DNA from: Roseovarius sp. ZX-A-9
Lineage (GTDB): Bacteria; Pseudomonadota; Alphaproteobacteria; Rhodobacterales; Rhodobacteraceae
NCBI RefSeq assembly: GCF_028369135.1
Contig: NZ_JAPWHW010000023.1
Location: forward strand, 1 to 51,565
Length of the DNA: 51,565 nt
Reading direction: 5' to 3'
The notes under the pieces: generated by a model
Seen by the model: only the letters and a program-made list of their open reading frames with translations
Database searches by the model: none
Told to the model about the DNA's origin: nothing
In this document: positions 7,301 to 16,814 of the stretch, piece after piece
Layout of the letters: each line of letters opens with the position of its first letter
Position numbering within the stretch: position 1 is the stretch's first letter
Program-made: the position numbers and the translations under genes

Positions 7301-8578
7301 TCAGCTGACGTTCGGAACCTGCTTGACCTCCAACAACACCGCAGACACGTCATCCTCGAAATTGTCGCTGCCGGCAAAACCAGTCAGCTTCCATACCAGC
7401 GACTCCAGCATGGCCATGCCGCGTGTCTGGCGCAGATCACACAGCATGCCCGCAAGCCCGTCATCATCCAGCATCCTTCCTTGCGGATCGTGACATTCCG
7501 ATACCCCGTCGGAATAGATAATCAGCCGATCACCACTATAAAGCTGTACGTCAAACGAAGCATAACTGGCCTCCGGGATCAGGCCGACAGGCAACCCTCC
7601 GGTGCCGACCATCTCGACCGTGCCGTCGGCGCGCTGGATCGCCGGGCAAAGATGGCCCGCCTGACACATCCGCACCCGGCCCGTGACCAGATCCACATCC
7701 GCCAGAAGCAGGGTAAAATAGTGTTCTGTCTCCAATTCGCTCAGGATCAGCCGATTGAGCGCCGCGACTGTTTCGTCAGGGGGGCGTGGCGTGTAGGCAC
7801 CCTGCGCGTTAACCTCCAGCGCGATGTTCTGTGATGGGTTCGTGGCTGACAGATACCCCGCCAGCCTCGCTGTCATCAGTGCAGAACTGATCCCGTGGCC
7901 CGATACGTCGATACCGTAGAGGCCGATACGCGTCGCGCTGACCGGGTACATGCCCACCAGATCGCCTCCCACATGGCCGCTGGCACGCAGCAGCAACGAA
8001 ACTTCGGCAGGGCCAAAGTCGCGGCACCTCTCGGAGACCAGCGATTGTTGCAGTTTCTTGGCTTCGTTCAGATCCTTGTCCAGCAGATCATATACGCTCT
8101 GCAATTCGGACAGGGTCGATTCGACCAACCTGTTCTTCTCGACGAGTTCGCGCTCGATCCGCAGAATACGCTCTCCCGCGGCGATCCGCGCCCGTAATTC
8201 GCCGGCATTCACGGGTTTGGTCAGGAAATCGTCAGGCCCCGCATCCAGACCAAAAGCCACCTCGTCCTTTTCCGATTTGGATGTCAGCAGGATGAAGTAG
8301 CCGTAGCAATCGCGTGTCATCGCTCTGAACTGGCGGCAGAATTCCAGACCGTTCATGCCCGGCATCATCCAATCGCTCAGCACCAGATCGGGAGGACTCT
8401 CGCGGCAGATATCCAGCGCCTCCTCTCCGGAGGCTGCCTGAGTTATATCAAAGCCCCATTTCCGGAGTAAGCTGGTCAATATCCGCCGTTGCAGCCGGCT
8501 GTCATCGACCACGAGAACCCGCCGGATCGCAGTGCGGTCTGGCTCTGCCAGCTCGGTCGATGGTTGTGCGTGTGGCAC
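7301..8578 (-). CDS. Response regulator fused to SpoIIE/PP2C-type phosphatase
   Basis: A 425-residue two-domain signalling protein. Residues about 20-140 are a receiver domain: acidic pair in VLVVDDSRLQ (21-30), phosphoacceptor Asp69 in LVLSDWMMPG, Thr/Ser in ILLTS, and Lys in FLTKPVNAGELRARI. A coiled-coil linker (about 140-195, ERELVEKNRLVESTLSELQ) leads to a PPM/SpoIIE phosphatase with ASGHVGGDLVG, IDVSGHGISSALMT, and YSDGVSECHD. The usual GGD-(Y/F)-x-D metal motif reads GGDLVG, so one expected Asp is missing (see findings). Such proteins commonly control anti-sigma/anti-anti-sigma switches or act as phosphorelay outputs. The divergent neighbour is a broken Hpt gene. No anti-sigma partner is seen in the window. 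Confidence 0.9.
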   Translation of the reverse strand: MPHAQPSTELAEPDRTAIRRVLVVDDSRLQRRILTSLLRKWGFDITQAASGEEALDICRESPPDLVLSDWMMPGMNGLEFCRQFRAMTRDCYGYFILLTSKSEKDEVAFGLDAGPDDFLTKPVNAGELRARIAAGERILRIERELVEKNRLVESTLSELQSVYDLLDKDLNEAKKLQQSLVSERCRDFGPAEVSLLLRASGHVGGDLVGMYPVSATRIGLYGIDVSGHGISSALMTARLAGYLSATNPSQNIALEVNAQGAYTPRPPDETVAALNRLILSELETEHYFTLLLADVDLVTGRVRMCQAGHLCPAIQRADGTVEMVGTGGLPVGLIPEASYASFDVQLYSGDRLIIYSDGVSECHDPQGRMLDDDGLAGMLCDLRQTRGMAMLESLVWKLTGFAGSDNFEDDVSAVLLEVKQVPNVS

Positions 8579-8748
8579 ATTTCACCCCTCATTCTGGCCC
8601 CCGCTCAGCATCGATAGCCCGTTGCACCTTAACAAGATGTGAATGTTAAAATGCCGCGCGCCTTATCAGCATCAGACCCTGCCTGCGTAACCGCATGTTA
8701 ACCCCAAGAGCGTCAGGCTCGGGCGGTGATAAAGTGTTCAGGTATGCC

Positions 8749-9080
8749 ATGATTGACTGGAGCAGGGTCGCGGAGTTGCGCAGTGAAATCGGTGCCGAGG
8801 ATTTCGACGAAGTGGTCGAACTGTTTCTCGAAGAGGTGGAGGCCGAAATTTCTGTGTTGCGCGCGGGCTGCCCCCCGAAGAATGGGAGGACAAGCTGCAT
8901 TTCCTCAAGGGCAGCGCGCTGAACCTCGGGTTCCGCCAATTTTCGGGCCTGTGCCAAGCGGGTGAATCCGCTGCATCCGAAGGTCAGTTTGACCATATCG
9001 ACATGCACGCGATCCTTGGTTCATTTGGCGCATCCTGCGCTGCATTTCTGGACGGGCTCGACAGGTTCAACAGCGTCTGA
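8749..9080 (+). pseudogene. Hpt phosphotransfer protein with a one-base frameshift
   Basis: From the ATG at 8749 the protein reads MIDWSRVAELRSEIGAEDF and continues as an acidic helix (VVELFLEEVEAEISVLR) typical of Hpt domains, then runs out of frame to a stop at 8922. In the next frame the sequence continues exactly as an Hpt: PPEEWEDKLHFLKGSALNLG, with the phosphorylatable His in the HxLKGSA-type motif, to a TGA at 9080. The full span is 332 bases, one short of 111 codons. The simplest site is the run of six C at 8871-8876; seven would restore a 110-residue protein. Either a true mutation or a homopolymer sequencing error. It faces away from the receiver/SpoIIE gene and probably served the same phosphorelay. 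Confidence 0.85.
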
Positions 9081-9095
9081 GTGGCGGCAATGGCT

Positions 9096-10343
9096 TTAGA
9101 TCAGAAACTCGGCCAGTACATTATCATTGGTGATGTCGCGAAACTCGAACTCTCTTTCGCGCAGATCGGCCAGCAAGCGCTCGAAATTCTCTTCGCGTTT
9201 GGTTTCGATCCCGATCAGAACCGAGCCAAAATTTCGCGCTGACTTCTTGAGGTATTCAAACCGGGCAATATCATCCTCCGGTCCCAGGAGATTTAGGAAA
9301 TCCTTCAGCGCGCCGGGTCGCTGCGGCATGCGCAGGATGAAATATTTCTTTACCCCTGAATAACGTTGAGCACGCTCCTTGACCTCGGGCAACCGCTCGA
9401 AATCGAAATTCCCGCCGGACGTCACGCAAACCACCGTCTTGCCCCGGATGCGGTTGCGCATGTCCTTCAGCGCGTCGACCGCCAGAGCACCGGCGGGTTC
9501 CAGCACGATGCCTTCGATGTTCAGCATCTCGATCATCGTGGTGCACAGCCGGTCCTCGGGGATGGTGATCGCCTGCCCGGGATCCAGATGGCGCAGCCGC
9601 GCGAAAGTGCGCGCACCCACCTGCGCCACGGCAGCCCCATCGGCAAAGCTGTTCACGTAATCCAAGCGCACTGGGGTGCCTGCACGCAATGCCGCGCCAA
9701 GACACGCGCCGCCCTCGGGCTCGACCAATGTGAATTCGGACCCGCTTCCGATATAGCTGCACACCCCTGCTGACAGGCCACCACCGCCCACCGGCATGAC
9801 GATATGATCGGGCATCCCACCCAACTCACGCTCGATCTCGACCGCAACAGACGCCTGTCCTTCGATCACGTCCTCATCATCGAAGGGCGACAGGAAATGC
9901 CCGCCAATCTCGGCGCAATAGGCCTGCGCGGCAGCCAGCGTGATGTCAAAATAATCGCCGGTCAGCTCGATCCGCACCGCGCCTGCGCCGAATGTCTCGG
10001 TCTTACCGATTTTCTGCTGCGGTGTGGTCACCGGCATGTAAATCACGCCCTCGACGCCGAAATGGCGGCACATAAAGGCAACGCCCTGTGCGTGGTTGCC
10101 GGCACTGGCGCAGACAAAAGTAGGCGCCGCACCACCCTCCGGCACCGCATCCAGAACCTTGCGCATGGCGTTGAACGCGCCGCGCAACTTGTAGGACCGC
10201 ACCGGCGTCAGGTCCTCTCGCTTGAGCAGGATATTGGCATCATACCGCTCGCTGAGATGTTCGTTGCGTTGCAGCGGCGTGGCGTCGAATACGGCGCGCA
10301 TCGCGACCTCGGCGGCGCGGGCGTTTTGTCTGAAATCATTCAT
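9096..10343 (-). CDS. ilvA: Threonine ammonia-lyase (biosynthetic type)
   Basis: PLP-dependent deaminase converting threonine to 2-oxobutanoate for isoleucine synthesis. The start MNDFRQNARA at 10343 gives 415 residues; the frame extends upstream but without homology-like sequence. Visible are the Schiff-base Lys52 in SYKLRGAFN, the substrate loop SAGNHAQG (80-87), the phosphate-binding PVGGGGLSAG, and a C-terminal regulatory ACT-like domain (about 330-415) beginning VKKYFILRMPQRPGALKDF. The C-terminal domain suggests isoleucine feedback control. It is followed only 15 bases later by the Hpt fragment from the other strand. Confidence 0.92.
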   Translation of the reverse strand: MNDFRQNARAAEVAMRAVFDATPLQRNEHLSERYDANILLKREDLTPVRSYKLRGAFNAMRKVLDAVPEGGAAPTFVCASAGNHAQGVAFMCRHFGVEGVIYMPVTTPQQKIGKTETFGAGAVRIELTGDYFDITLAAAQAYCAEIGGHFLSPFDDEDVIEGQASVAVEIERELGGMPDHIVMPVGGGGLSAGVCSYIGSGSEFTLVEPEGGACLGAALRAGTPVRLDYVNSFADGAAVAQVGARTFARLRHLDPGQAITIPEDRLCTTMIEMLNIEGIVLEPAGALAVDALKDMRNRIRGKTVVCVTSGGNFDFERLPEVKERAQRYSGVKKYFILRMPQRPGALKDFLNLLGPEDDIARFEYLKKSARNFGSVLIGIETKREENFERLLADLREREFEFRDITNDNVLAEFLI

Positions 10344-10416
10344 GCCGCCATGCCTGCCCGATCCCCCGCAGCCGCGCAAGAGGCTCTGACGACGCATACC
10401 AATGAATACGGTCCGC

Positions 10417-11208
10417 TCAGTCCAGCGGGCGCCCTTCGACCCAGTGACCATAGATCGTGGTCAGAATGCTGACATTGATCAGGCTCAGCACGAAAGTAAG
10501 TACCATAAAGACGCCCAACCCCAACCCGCCGTTGATATCCGCCGCTCCGGCGACAGCGGTATCCAGCAGGCGACTGGACGCATACCGGAATACCATCACC
10601 AGCAGGATTGTCAGACTTGCCCCTTGCGTGGCCAGCAGTGCCGCACCGAAACCCATCTTCTGCCCCAGTGCCGCAGCGGGCAGGACAGGACTGACTCGGT
10701 AGAGCAAGAAAGCCAGCGCAAAGACCCCGAATATGAATAGGTTGAACAGCGCCTCACCCAACACGCCCGTGACAAAGATCAGCACAAACAGAACAACCGC
10801 GCCAAGGCCAAAGAGTCGCGCCGAAGCGATGAGATACGCAATCGCCTCGTTGCGGTGCAGCCGCGGCAGCCAGCCTTTGGGATATTCGCCCAGCAGGATG
10901 AACCGGTGCCAGTTCACAAAAAACCATATCGTGGCAAAGACCCAGACCAGCATCAGCATGAATGCTTCTTCGCTGGCGAAAGCACCCAGAACGACCTGTT
11001 CGAACGACTGCGCATGCGCCATCGACCACAGCGGCCCCTCATGCATACGCAAGACCGCCGAGGCAGCGATCATCAGTGCCACGGGAATCAGCCCGATCTG
11101 TATCGCTTCGTATCGGTTTCGCCAGACCATGCGCAGCGCATGGGCGATGACTTTCAACCCGGTCATTTCCTCTTGGCTCCGCATGTTTTCCCGCGACATC
11201 TCGACCAT
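10417..11208 (-). CDS. Polytopic membrane protein of unknown function
   Basis: About 263 residues with roughly six hydrophobic segments (examples: IGLIPVALMIAASAVL, LMLVWVFATIWFFV, LGAVVLFVLIFVTGVLG, LFIFGVFALAFLLY, LTILLVMVFRY, GVFMVLTFVLSLINVSIL). I do not recognise a functional motif. The frame is open far upstream into the argG region on the opposite strand, but that extension is a shadow. Of the in-frame ATGs at 11208, 11199, 11184 and 11166 I take 11208, which has GCAGG five bases upstream. It sits between ilvA and the divergent argG and has its own promoter region shared with argG. Confidence 0.75.
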   Translation of the reverse strand: MVEMSRENMRSQEEMTGLKVIAHALRMVWRNRYEAIQIGLIPVALMIAASAVLRMHEGPLWSMAHAQSFEQVVLGAFASEEAFMLMLVWVFATIWFFVNWHRFILLGEYPKGWLPRLHRNEAIAYLIASARLFGLGAVVLFVLIFVTGVLGEALFNLFIFGVFALAFLLYRVSPVLPAAALGQKMGFGAALLATQGASLTILLVMVFRYASSRLLDTAVAGAADINGGLGLGVFMVLTFVLSLINVSILTTIYGHWVEGRPLD

Positions 11209-11221
11209 AGTTACCTGCTCA

Positions 11222-11245
11222 GGGCAAGCGGGGCTTCCCTTGCCC
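11222..11245. repeat. Inverted repeat overlapping the argG -35
   Basis: GGGCAAG (11222-11228) and CTTGCCC (11239-11245) form 7-bp arms around ten bases, between the divergent membrane-protein gene and argG. The right arm covers the proposed argG -35 hexamer, so the repeat is a candidate operator. Confidence 0.35.
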
Positions 11246-11268
11246 CTGTGCGAAAAAACGGCTAACTC
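11240..11268 (+). promoter_or_regulatory. Candidate argG promoter
   Basis: TTGCCC (11240-11245), a 17-base spacer, then TAACTC (11263-11268), 30 bases before the argG start. The spacing fits a housekeeping promoter; the -10 is weak. Confidence 0.4.
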
Positions 11269-11298
11269 CCGGCGCGACCCTGACAAAGGAAACATGTG

Positions 11299-12525
11299 AT
11301 GTCCGCGCCCAAGAAAGTTGTGCTGGCCTATTCCGGCGGCCTTGATACCTCGATCATCCTGAAATGGCTTCAGACCGAATATGGCTGCGAGGTGGTGACA
11401 TTCACCGCCGACCTCGGCCAAGGGGAAGAGCTGGAACCAGCCCGCGAAAAAGCGCTGATGCTGGGGATCAAACCCGAGAACATCCACATCGAAGATGTCC
11501 GCGAAGAATTCGTGCGCGATTTCGTGTTTCCGATGTTCCGCGCGAATGCGCTCTACGAAGGACTTTACCTGCTGGGCACCTCCATCGCCCGCCCGCTGAT
11601 CTCGAAACGTCTGGTCGAGATTGCAGCGATGACCGGCGCAGATGCCGTTGCCCACGGGGCCACCGGCAAAGGCAACGATCAGGTTCGTTTCGAGCTGGCC
11701 GCCTATGCGCTGAACCCTGATATCAAAGTGATCGCGCCCTGGCGTGAATGGGATCTGACCAGCCGCTCCCGGCTGCTGGATTTCGCCGAAAAGAACCAGA
11801 TCCCTATCGCCAAGGACAAACGCGGCGAGGCACCTTTCAGCGTTGACGCCAACCTGTTGCACACCTCGTCTGAGGGCAAAGTGCTGGAGGATCCGGCTGA
11901 AGCCGCGCCCGATTACGTCTATCAGCGCACCGTCGCGCCAGAGGATGCGCCGGATACGCCCGAATTCATCGAGGTCGGCTTTGAGCGCGGCGATGCGGTC
12001 AGCATCAATGGCGAGGCACTTAGCCCTGCGACGATCCTGACGCGCCTGAACGAGCTGGGCGGCAAACACGGCATCGGCAGGCTCGATTTCGTCGAAAACC
12101 GCTTTGTCGGGATGAAATCGCGCGGCATTTACGAAACACCCGGCGGCACCGTTCTGCTAGAGGCGCACCGCGGGATAGAGCAGATCACGCTTGATTCAGG
12201 TGCGGGCCATCTCAAGGATTCCCTGATGCCGCGGTATGCAGAGCTGATCTATAATGGGTTCTGGTTCTCGCCAGAGCGCGAGATGCTGCAAGCCGCCATC
12301 GACAAGAGCCAGGAACATGTCACCGGGACCGTGCGGCTGAAACTGTACAAGGGTTCTGCCACATGCGTTGGCCGCTGGTCTGACCACTCGCTTTATTCAG
12401 AAGCACACGTCACCTTCGAAGAAGACGCAGGTGCCTATGATCAGAAGGACGCGGCGGGATTCATTCAGTTGAACGCGCTGCGGTTGAAACTTTTGGCGGC
12501 TCGGAATCGCCGGGTGAAAAGCTAA
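11299..12525 (+). CDS. argG: Argininosuccinate synthase
   Basis: Joins citrulline and aspartate using ATP in arginine synthesis (cytosolic). The 408-residue protein starts [18 protein letters not shown] with the ATP-binding SGGLDTS at 12-18 and continues with the highly conserved [33 protein letters not shown] and GIYETPGG segments, full length for the family. The ATG at 11299 is preceded by AAGGA eight bases upstream; a GTG one codon earlier is less likely. It is monocistronic, followed by a strong hairpin. Confidence 0.97.
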   Translation: MSAPKKVVLAYSGGLDTSIILKWLQTEYGCEVVTFTADLGQGEELEPAREKALMLGIKPENIHIEDVREEFVRDFVFPMFRANALYEGLYLLGTSIARPLISKRLVEIAAMTGADAVAHGATGKGNDQVRFELAAYALNPDIKVIAPWREWDLTSRSRLLDFAEKNQIPIAKDKRGEAPFSVDANLLHTSSEGKVLEDPAEAAPDYVYQRTVAPEDAPDTPEFIEVGFERGDAVSINGEALSPATILTRLNELGGKHGIGRLDFVENRFVGMKSRGIYETPGGTVLLEAHRGIEQITLDSGAGHLKDSLMPRYAELIYNGFWFSPEREMLQAAIDKSQEHVTGTVRLKLYKGSATCVGRWSDHSLYSEAHVTFEEDAGAYDQKDAAGFIQLNALRLKLLAARNRRVKS

Positions 12526-12834
12526 GATTTACAGAAGCTTGCGCCTCATTCAGTTCTTGCGAGTTGCCCTTGGAAAGGGGCAACTCTCTCCCATCGGACC
12601 TTTCTGACCAATCGGGCGCGGCGCCGGTATGGGATCACCCCTTTGCGCCGGTCGCCAAGACAGCACCCACGTCTGGGGGCGGTCCGGCGAAATGTTACAG
12701 ATGACGGCCCAAGGCTAGGCATTGCGCAGGCCATTGGTAAATTGCCTTCACCTGCGCGTGACATCGTGTTTCGGCGTATTGGCGGAACCCATCACTTGGG
12801 TCATGCTCCAGACAATCCACGGAGGACCGGCAGC
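12526..12834. other. 309-bp intergenic region between argG and msrA
   Basis: The left part holds the argG terminator hairpin at 12561-12586. The remaining stretch contains no convincing gene on either strand; open frames present have no start signal or recognisable protein features. The msrA promoter and the ribosome-binding site GGAGGA (12821-12826) are at its right end. Confidence 0.6.
12561..12586 (+). terminator. argG terminator hairpin
   Basis: GAGTTGCCC (12561-12569) pairs perfectly with GGGCAACTC (12578-12586) around an 8-base loop, 35 bases after the argG stop. The tail is TCTCCC rather than a pure T-run. Confidence 0.65.
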
Positions 12835-13503
12835 ATGACAAACGCAATGACCAAGTTAAAAACCATTTTGCTGGGCGGGCTGATCGTGATCGGCTTTCTG
12901 GTACAGGGCAAGCACGCCCACGCCGCAAGCACTGAGGTACTGACCGTGGCAGGCGGCTGTTTCTGGTGCGTCGAATCAGATTTCGAATCCGTGCCGGGCG
13001 TCAGCGAAGTCATCTCGGGCTATACCGGCGGCACCGTGAAAAATCCGACCTACAAGGACGTGACTCGCGGTGGTACCGGCCATTATGAAGCAGTCCAGAT
13101 CATGTTTGATCCGTCCCGCGTCAGCCGCGACACCCTGCTGGCGATGTTCCTGCGGTCGGTTGATCCGACAGATGCCGGCGGCCAGTTTTGCGACCGTGGA
13201 AACAGCTACCGTACCGCGATTTTTGCAAGCGGCCCGCGCGACACGGCCGCCGCGAAAACCGCCATCACCAAGGCGCAAGCGGCGCTGGGCCAAAAGATTG
13301 TAACGCCGGTATTGCCGCTTCAAACTTTCTACAAAGCCGAGGCCTACCATCAGGATTACTACAAGGGCAGGAAGCTGGTTGTGACCCGGTTCGGCCCCAA
13401 ACGTCAGTCAGAAGCCTACAAACGTTACCGCGAGGCTTGCGGCCGTGACGTGCGGGTAAAGGCCCTCTGGGGCGACGCTGCGCCCTTTGCAAAAGCTCAC
13501 TGA
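12835..13503 (+). CDS. msrA: Exported peptide-methionine (S)-S-oxide reductase
   Basis: Reduces methionine S-sulfoxide in oxidised proteins. The ATG at 12835 has GGAGGA eight bases upstream and gives 222 residues. A hydrophobic signal sequence (about 10-24, [15 protein letters not shown]) ends at AHAAS near residue 31, so this copy should act in the periplasm rather than the cytosol. The MsrA core follows: GGCFWCVE with catalytic Cys42, [30 protein letters not shown], and [15 protein letters not shown]-terminal Cys in REACGRD could serve as a resolving residue. Its stop overlaps the convergent kinase gene by seven bases. Confidence 0.93.
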   Translation: MTNAMTKLKTILLGGLIVIGFLVQGKHAHAASTEVLTVAGGCFWCVESDFESVPGVSEVISGYTGGTVKNPTYKDVTRGGTGHYEAVQIMFDPSRVSRDTLLAMFLRSVDPTDAGGQFCDRGNSYRTAIFASGPRDTAAAKTAITKAQAALGQKIVTPVLPLQTFYKAEAYHQDYYKGRKLVVTRFGPKRQSEAYKRYREACGRDVRVKALWGDAAPFAKAH

Positions 13504-14369
13504 TTCAGAAACGCCATCACCTCGTCCAGCAAGGGGATCGCTTCGGCGGTCCCTTTCTTTTGCACCATGAGGGCGGCTGCCGCGGCTGCCCGGCGCAGCA
13601 CCTCAGTTACCTGCAGCCCACCGGCCAGTCCCGCCACGACATACCCGGCAAAGGTATCACCCGCCCCGGTCGTATCCATCACGCGAACGCTAAACGCGGG
13701 CACCTCGACCGGTGCCTTTCCCTGCTCCAGCCAGACCGCCCCGGCGGCTCCCTTGGTGATGATCGTGCGCGGCACTGGCAGATTTTGCACCCCCGTGCCC
13801 AGTGCCCCGGCCAACTGAGTAGCCTCGACTTCATTCAGGATCAGCAGCTTGATCAGCGGCAACATCGTCTGTACCGCCATGGCATCGAACGGAGCAGCGG
13901 AATATGCCACGTTCATACCCATCTTTCGCGCGACCAGCGCCGCTTCAGCCTGACAGTTCGTCTCGTTCTGCAGCATCAGCCAGTCGCCTGGCACTGCGTC
14001 GATCAGCCCCGCCACGACATGCTCCGCCACCAAAGCCCGGTTGGCGCCGGGAAATATGACAATCGCGTTTTCGCCTGCATCGTCCACGTTGATGATCGCG
14101 TGGCCCGATGGCTCGGCGCTGCACCAGATATGCGCGGTGTCGATCCCCTCACCCGCCAGCAGATCGACCATCCAGCCGCCGTCACCGCCAACCGCACCTA
14201 TATGCACCACCCGCGCCCCTGCACGCGCCGCCGCAACCGATTGATTTGCGCCCTTGCCGCCCAACCCGCTGAAATACTCGACCGCCGCGAGGGTTTCACC
14301 CGGGGCCGGCAAATGCGGCACCCGATAAACCCTGTCCGCATTGATTGACCCCAGATTATAGACCGCCAC
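13497..14369 (-). CDS. PfkB-family carbohydrate kinase, ribokinase-like
   Basis: A 290-residue cytosolic sugar kinase. The PfkB signatures are [16 protein letters not shown] (37-52) and [12 protein letters not shown] (232-243) with the catalytic base Asp238. Overall sequence ([20 protein letters not shown]) resembles RbsK, which phosphorylates ribose at O5, but no ribose transport genes are near, so the substrate is inferred only from family resemblance. The start is GTG at 14369; the local ribosome-binding site is poor and a short unrelated ATG frame overlaps it. Located downstream of maeB on the same strand with a 54-base gap. Confidence 0.82.
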   Translation of the reverse strand: MAVYNLGSINADRVYRVPHLPAPGETLAAVEYFSGLGGKGANQSVAAARAGARVVHIGAVGGDGGWMVDLLAGEGIDTAHIWCSAEPSGHAIINVDDAGENAIVIFPGANRALVAEHVVAGLIDAVPGDWLMLQNETNCQAEAALVARKMGMNVAYSAAPFDAMAVQTMLPLIKLLILNEVEATQLAGALGTGVQNLPVPRTIITKGAAGAVWLEQGKAPVEVPAFSVRVMDTTGAGDTFAGYVVAGLAGGLQVTEVLRRAAAAAALMVQKKGTAEAIPLLDEVMAFLNQ

Positions 14370-14423
14370 CTTGCGCTTTCATCTTTCCAAAAATACCTGA
14401 ACCCACCGCAGCCACGCGCGGAT

Positions 14424-16679
14424 TCACCCGACTTTGCACGCCGCCAGAACGGCCATGTTCAGAATGTCGTTCGACGTCGATGTAGACGAACAGATCTGAA
14501 CCGACTGATCGATGCCCGACAGGATCGGCCCGATCACGGTTGCGCCCGCCATCTCCTGCATCAACTTGACCGAGATCGAAGCAGAATGCCGCGCGGGCAC
14601 CACCAGAATATTCGCCGGGCCGGTCAGCCGCTGGAACGGATAATTCTCCTGCGCCGTCGTGTTCAGTGCCACATCGACGGTCATCTCGCCCTCGAATTCG
14701 AAATCGACGCCGCGTGCCTCCAGGATCTTCGGCGCCAGGTGCATCTTTTCCGCGCGCTCGGACCGCGGATAACCAAAGGTCGAAAAGCTTACGAACGCCA
14801 CCCGTGGTTCCAGCCCCAGATGCCGCGCCACGCGCACCGACCCTTCGGCAATGTTGGCCAGATCGTTTTCATCAGGCCATTCATGGACCAGCGTGTCGGC
14901 CACCAAAACGATCCGACTTTTGTGCATTAGCGCGGTGACACCCACCGCCCCATCTTCGGCGTCGGCGTCAAACACATGGTTGATCAGTTCCAACACATGC
15001 GCCGATTTGCGGGTCGCCCCGGTTACGAGGCCATCGCCATGCCCATGCGCCAGCATCAAGGCCGCGAAAACATGCCGATCCCGTGCCGCCAGCCTGTGCG
15101 CATCTTGCCGGTCATACCCTTTACGCTGCAACCGGGCATAAAGGAACGACCGGTAGTCATCCAGATGTTCAGTATTCGCGGCGTTGATAACATTGAGTTC
15201 GGAAACTGCGTCGCCCATGCCCGCCGCTTCCAGCTTGGCCCGCACATCGGCCTCGCGTCCGACAACCAGAGCTTTACCCATGCCGGCGCGCTGGTACTGA
15301 ACAGCAGCGCGCAAAACGCGCGGGTCGTCACCTTCGGCAAAGATCATCCGCGCCTGCGCATTGCGCGCCCGCGCATTGATCGACCGCATGATTGCCGCCG
15401 TCGGATCCATCCGCGTCTTGAGCGTGACCTCGTAGGCGTCCATGTCGACGATTGGCCGGCGCGCCGCACCCGTGTCCATGCAGGCCCGTGCCACGGCGGG
15501 CGGGATGGTGTAGATCAGGCGCGGATCGAAGGGCGCGGGAATGATGTAGTCACGCCCGAAACTCAGCTTGCGGCCATAGGCCATCCCGACTTCGTCCGGC
15601 ACATCCTCGCGCGCCAGTTTCGCCAGCGCCTCGGCACAGGCAATCTTCATCTCGTCATTGATCGCGCGGGCATGCACATCCAGCGCACCGCGAAAGAGGT
15701 AGGGAAAGCCCAGAACGTTGTTCACCTGATTGGGATAATCGCTGCGCCCAGTGGCAACGATGGCATCTTCGCGTACCGCATGGGCTTCTTCGGGCGTGAT
15801 CTCCGGGTCGGGATTCGCCATCGCAAAGATGACGGGATCAGGCGCCATGGACGCGACCATATCCTGCGTCACCGCGCCTTTGGCCGACACTCCCAGGAAT
15901 ACGTCACAATCCTTCATGGCATCATCCAGGGTGCGCAACTCGGTGCGCACGGCGTGGGCAGATTTCCACTGGTTCATACCTTCGGTCCGGCCTTGGTAGA
16001 TCACGCCTTTGGTATCGCACATGATGCAATTTTCATTGCGCGCGCCCATTGACTTCAGAAGTTCCAGACACGCGATCCCTGCCGCGCCCGCGCCATTGAG
16101 GACAATCCGCACATCCTCGATTTTCTTCCCCGACAGGTACAACGCATTGATCAACCCCGCCGCACAGATCACCGCCGTGCCGTGCTGATCGTCGTGGAAG
16201 ACCGGGATATCCATCTCTTCCTTCAGGCGCTGTTCGATGATGAAACATTCCGGCGCCTTGATATCTTCGAGGTTGATGCCGCCAAAAGTCGGCCCCATCA
16301 GCCGCACGGCATTACAGAACGCATCGGGGTCTTCGGTATCCAGCTCGATATCGATGCTGTTGACGTCAGCGAAGCGCTTGAACAGGACCGCCTTGCCCTC
16401 CATCACTGGTTTCGATCCCAGCGCGCCGAGATTTCCCAGCCCCAGAACTGCCGTCCCGTTCGAGATGACCGCAACCAGATTGCCCTTGTTGGTGTAGTCA
16501 TACGCCAATTCGGGATGTTCGGCGATCGCCAGGCAGGGCACCGCAACGCCCGGGCTGTAGGCCAGGCTCAGATCCCGTTGCGTGGTCATCGGCACCGTCG
16601 CGGTGATTTCGAACTTGCCAGGCGTCGGTTCCAGGTGAAAGGCCAGCGCCTCTTCATCAGTGAATTTAGGGTTGGCCAT
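14424..16679 (-). CDS. maeB: NADP-dependent malic enzyme with phosphotransacetylase-like C-terminal domain
   Basis: Decarboxylates malate to pyruvate with NADP reduction. The 751-residue protein is the long MaeB type. The N-terminal part has TTQRDLSLAYSPGVAVPCLA (33-52), the substrate Lys in LGALGSKPVMEGKAVLFKRF, the metal-binding EDIKAPECF, DDQHGTA, and the dinucleotide fold LNGAGAAGIACLELL near residue 200. Residues beyond about 430 resemble phosphate acetyltransferase (FAEGDDPRVLRAA, GLVTGATRKSAHVL), a domain that in this family usually regulates rather than catalyses. Divergent from mutS. Confidence 0.95.
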   Translation of the reverse strand: MANPKFTDEEALAFHLEPTPGKFEITATVPMTTQRDLSLAYSPGVAVPCLAIAEHPELAYDYTNKGNLVAVISNGTAVLGLGNLGALGSKPVMEGKAVLFKRFADVNSIDIELDTEDPDAFCNAVRLMGPTFGGINLEDIKAPECFIIEQRLKEEMDIPVFHDDQHGTAVICAAGLINALYLSGKKIEDVRIVLNGAGAAGIACLELLKSMGARNENCIMCDTKGVIYQGRTEGMNQWKSAHAVRTELRTLDDAMKDCDVFLGVSAKGAVTQDMVASMAPDPVIFAMANPDPEITPEEAHAVREDAIVATGRSDYPNQVNNVLGFPYLFRGALDVHARAINDEMKIACAEALAKLAREDVPDEVGMAYGRKLSFGRDYIIPAPFDPRLIYTIPPAVARACMDTGAARRPIVDMDAYEVTLKTRMDPTAAIMRSINARARNAQARMIFAEGDDPRVLRAAVQYQRAGMGKALVVGREADVRAKLEAAGMGDAVSELNVINAANTEHLDDYRSFLYARLQRKGYDRQDAHRLAARDRHVFAALMLAHGHGDGLVTGATRKSAHVLELINHVFDADAEDGAVGVTALMHKSRIVLVADTLVHEWPDENDLANIAEGSVRVARHLGLEPRVAFVSFSTFGYPRSERAEKMHLAPKILEARGVDFEFEGEMTVDVALNTTAQENYPFQRLTGPANILVVPARHSASISVKLMQEMAGATVIGPILSGIDQSVQICSSTSTSNDILNMAVLAACKVG

Positions 16680-16814
16680 TGACGTGGTACATCCTTGCTA
16701 AACGGTTGCTCTTTCTTAACGGGCCTTTCAAACAGCCTCAACTGGAACACGCTTTGGGCTTTCGCCGCGTGGCATGGCTTTGTAGTGTCCCGCAAACGCG
16801 ATTGGGGGGATTTC

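Noticed and set aside
11209..12069. Long minus-strand frame extending the membrane protein to 550 residues
   Set aside because: The extra part lies opposite argG and is a shadow of it; no start signal and no membrane features there.
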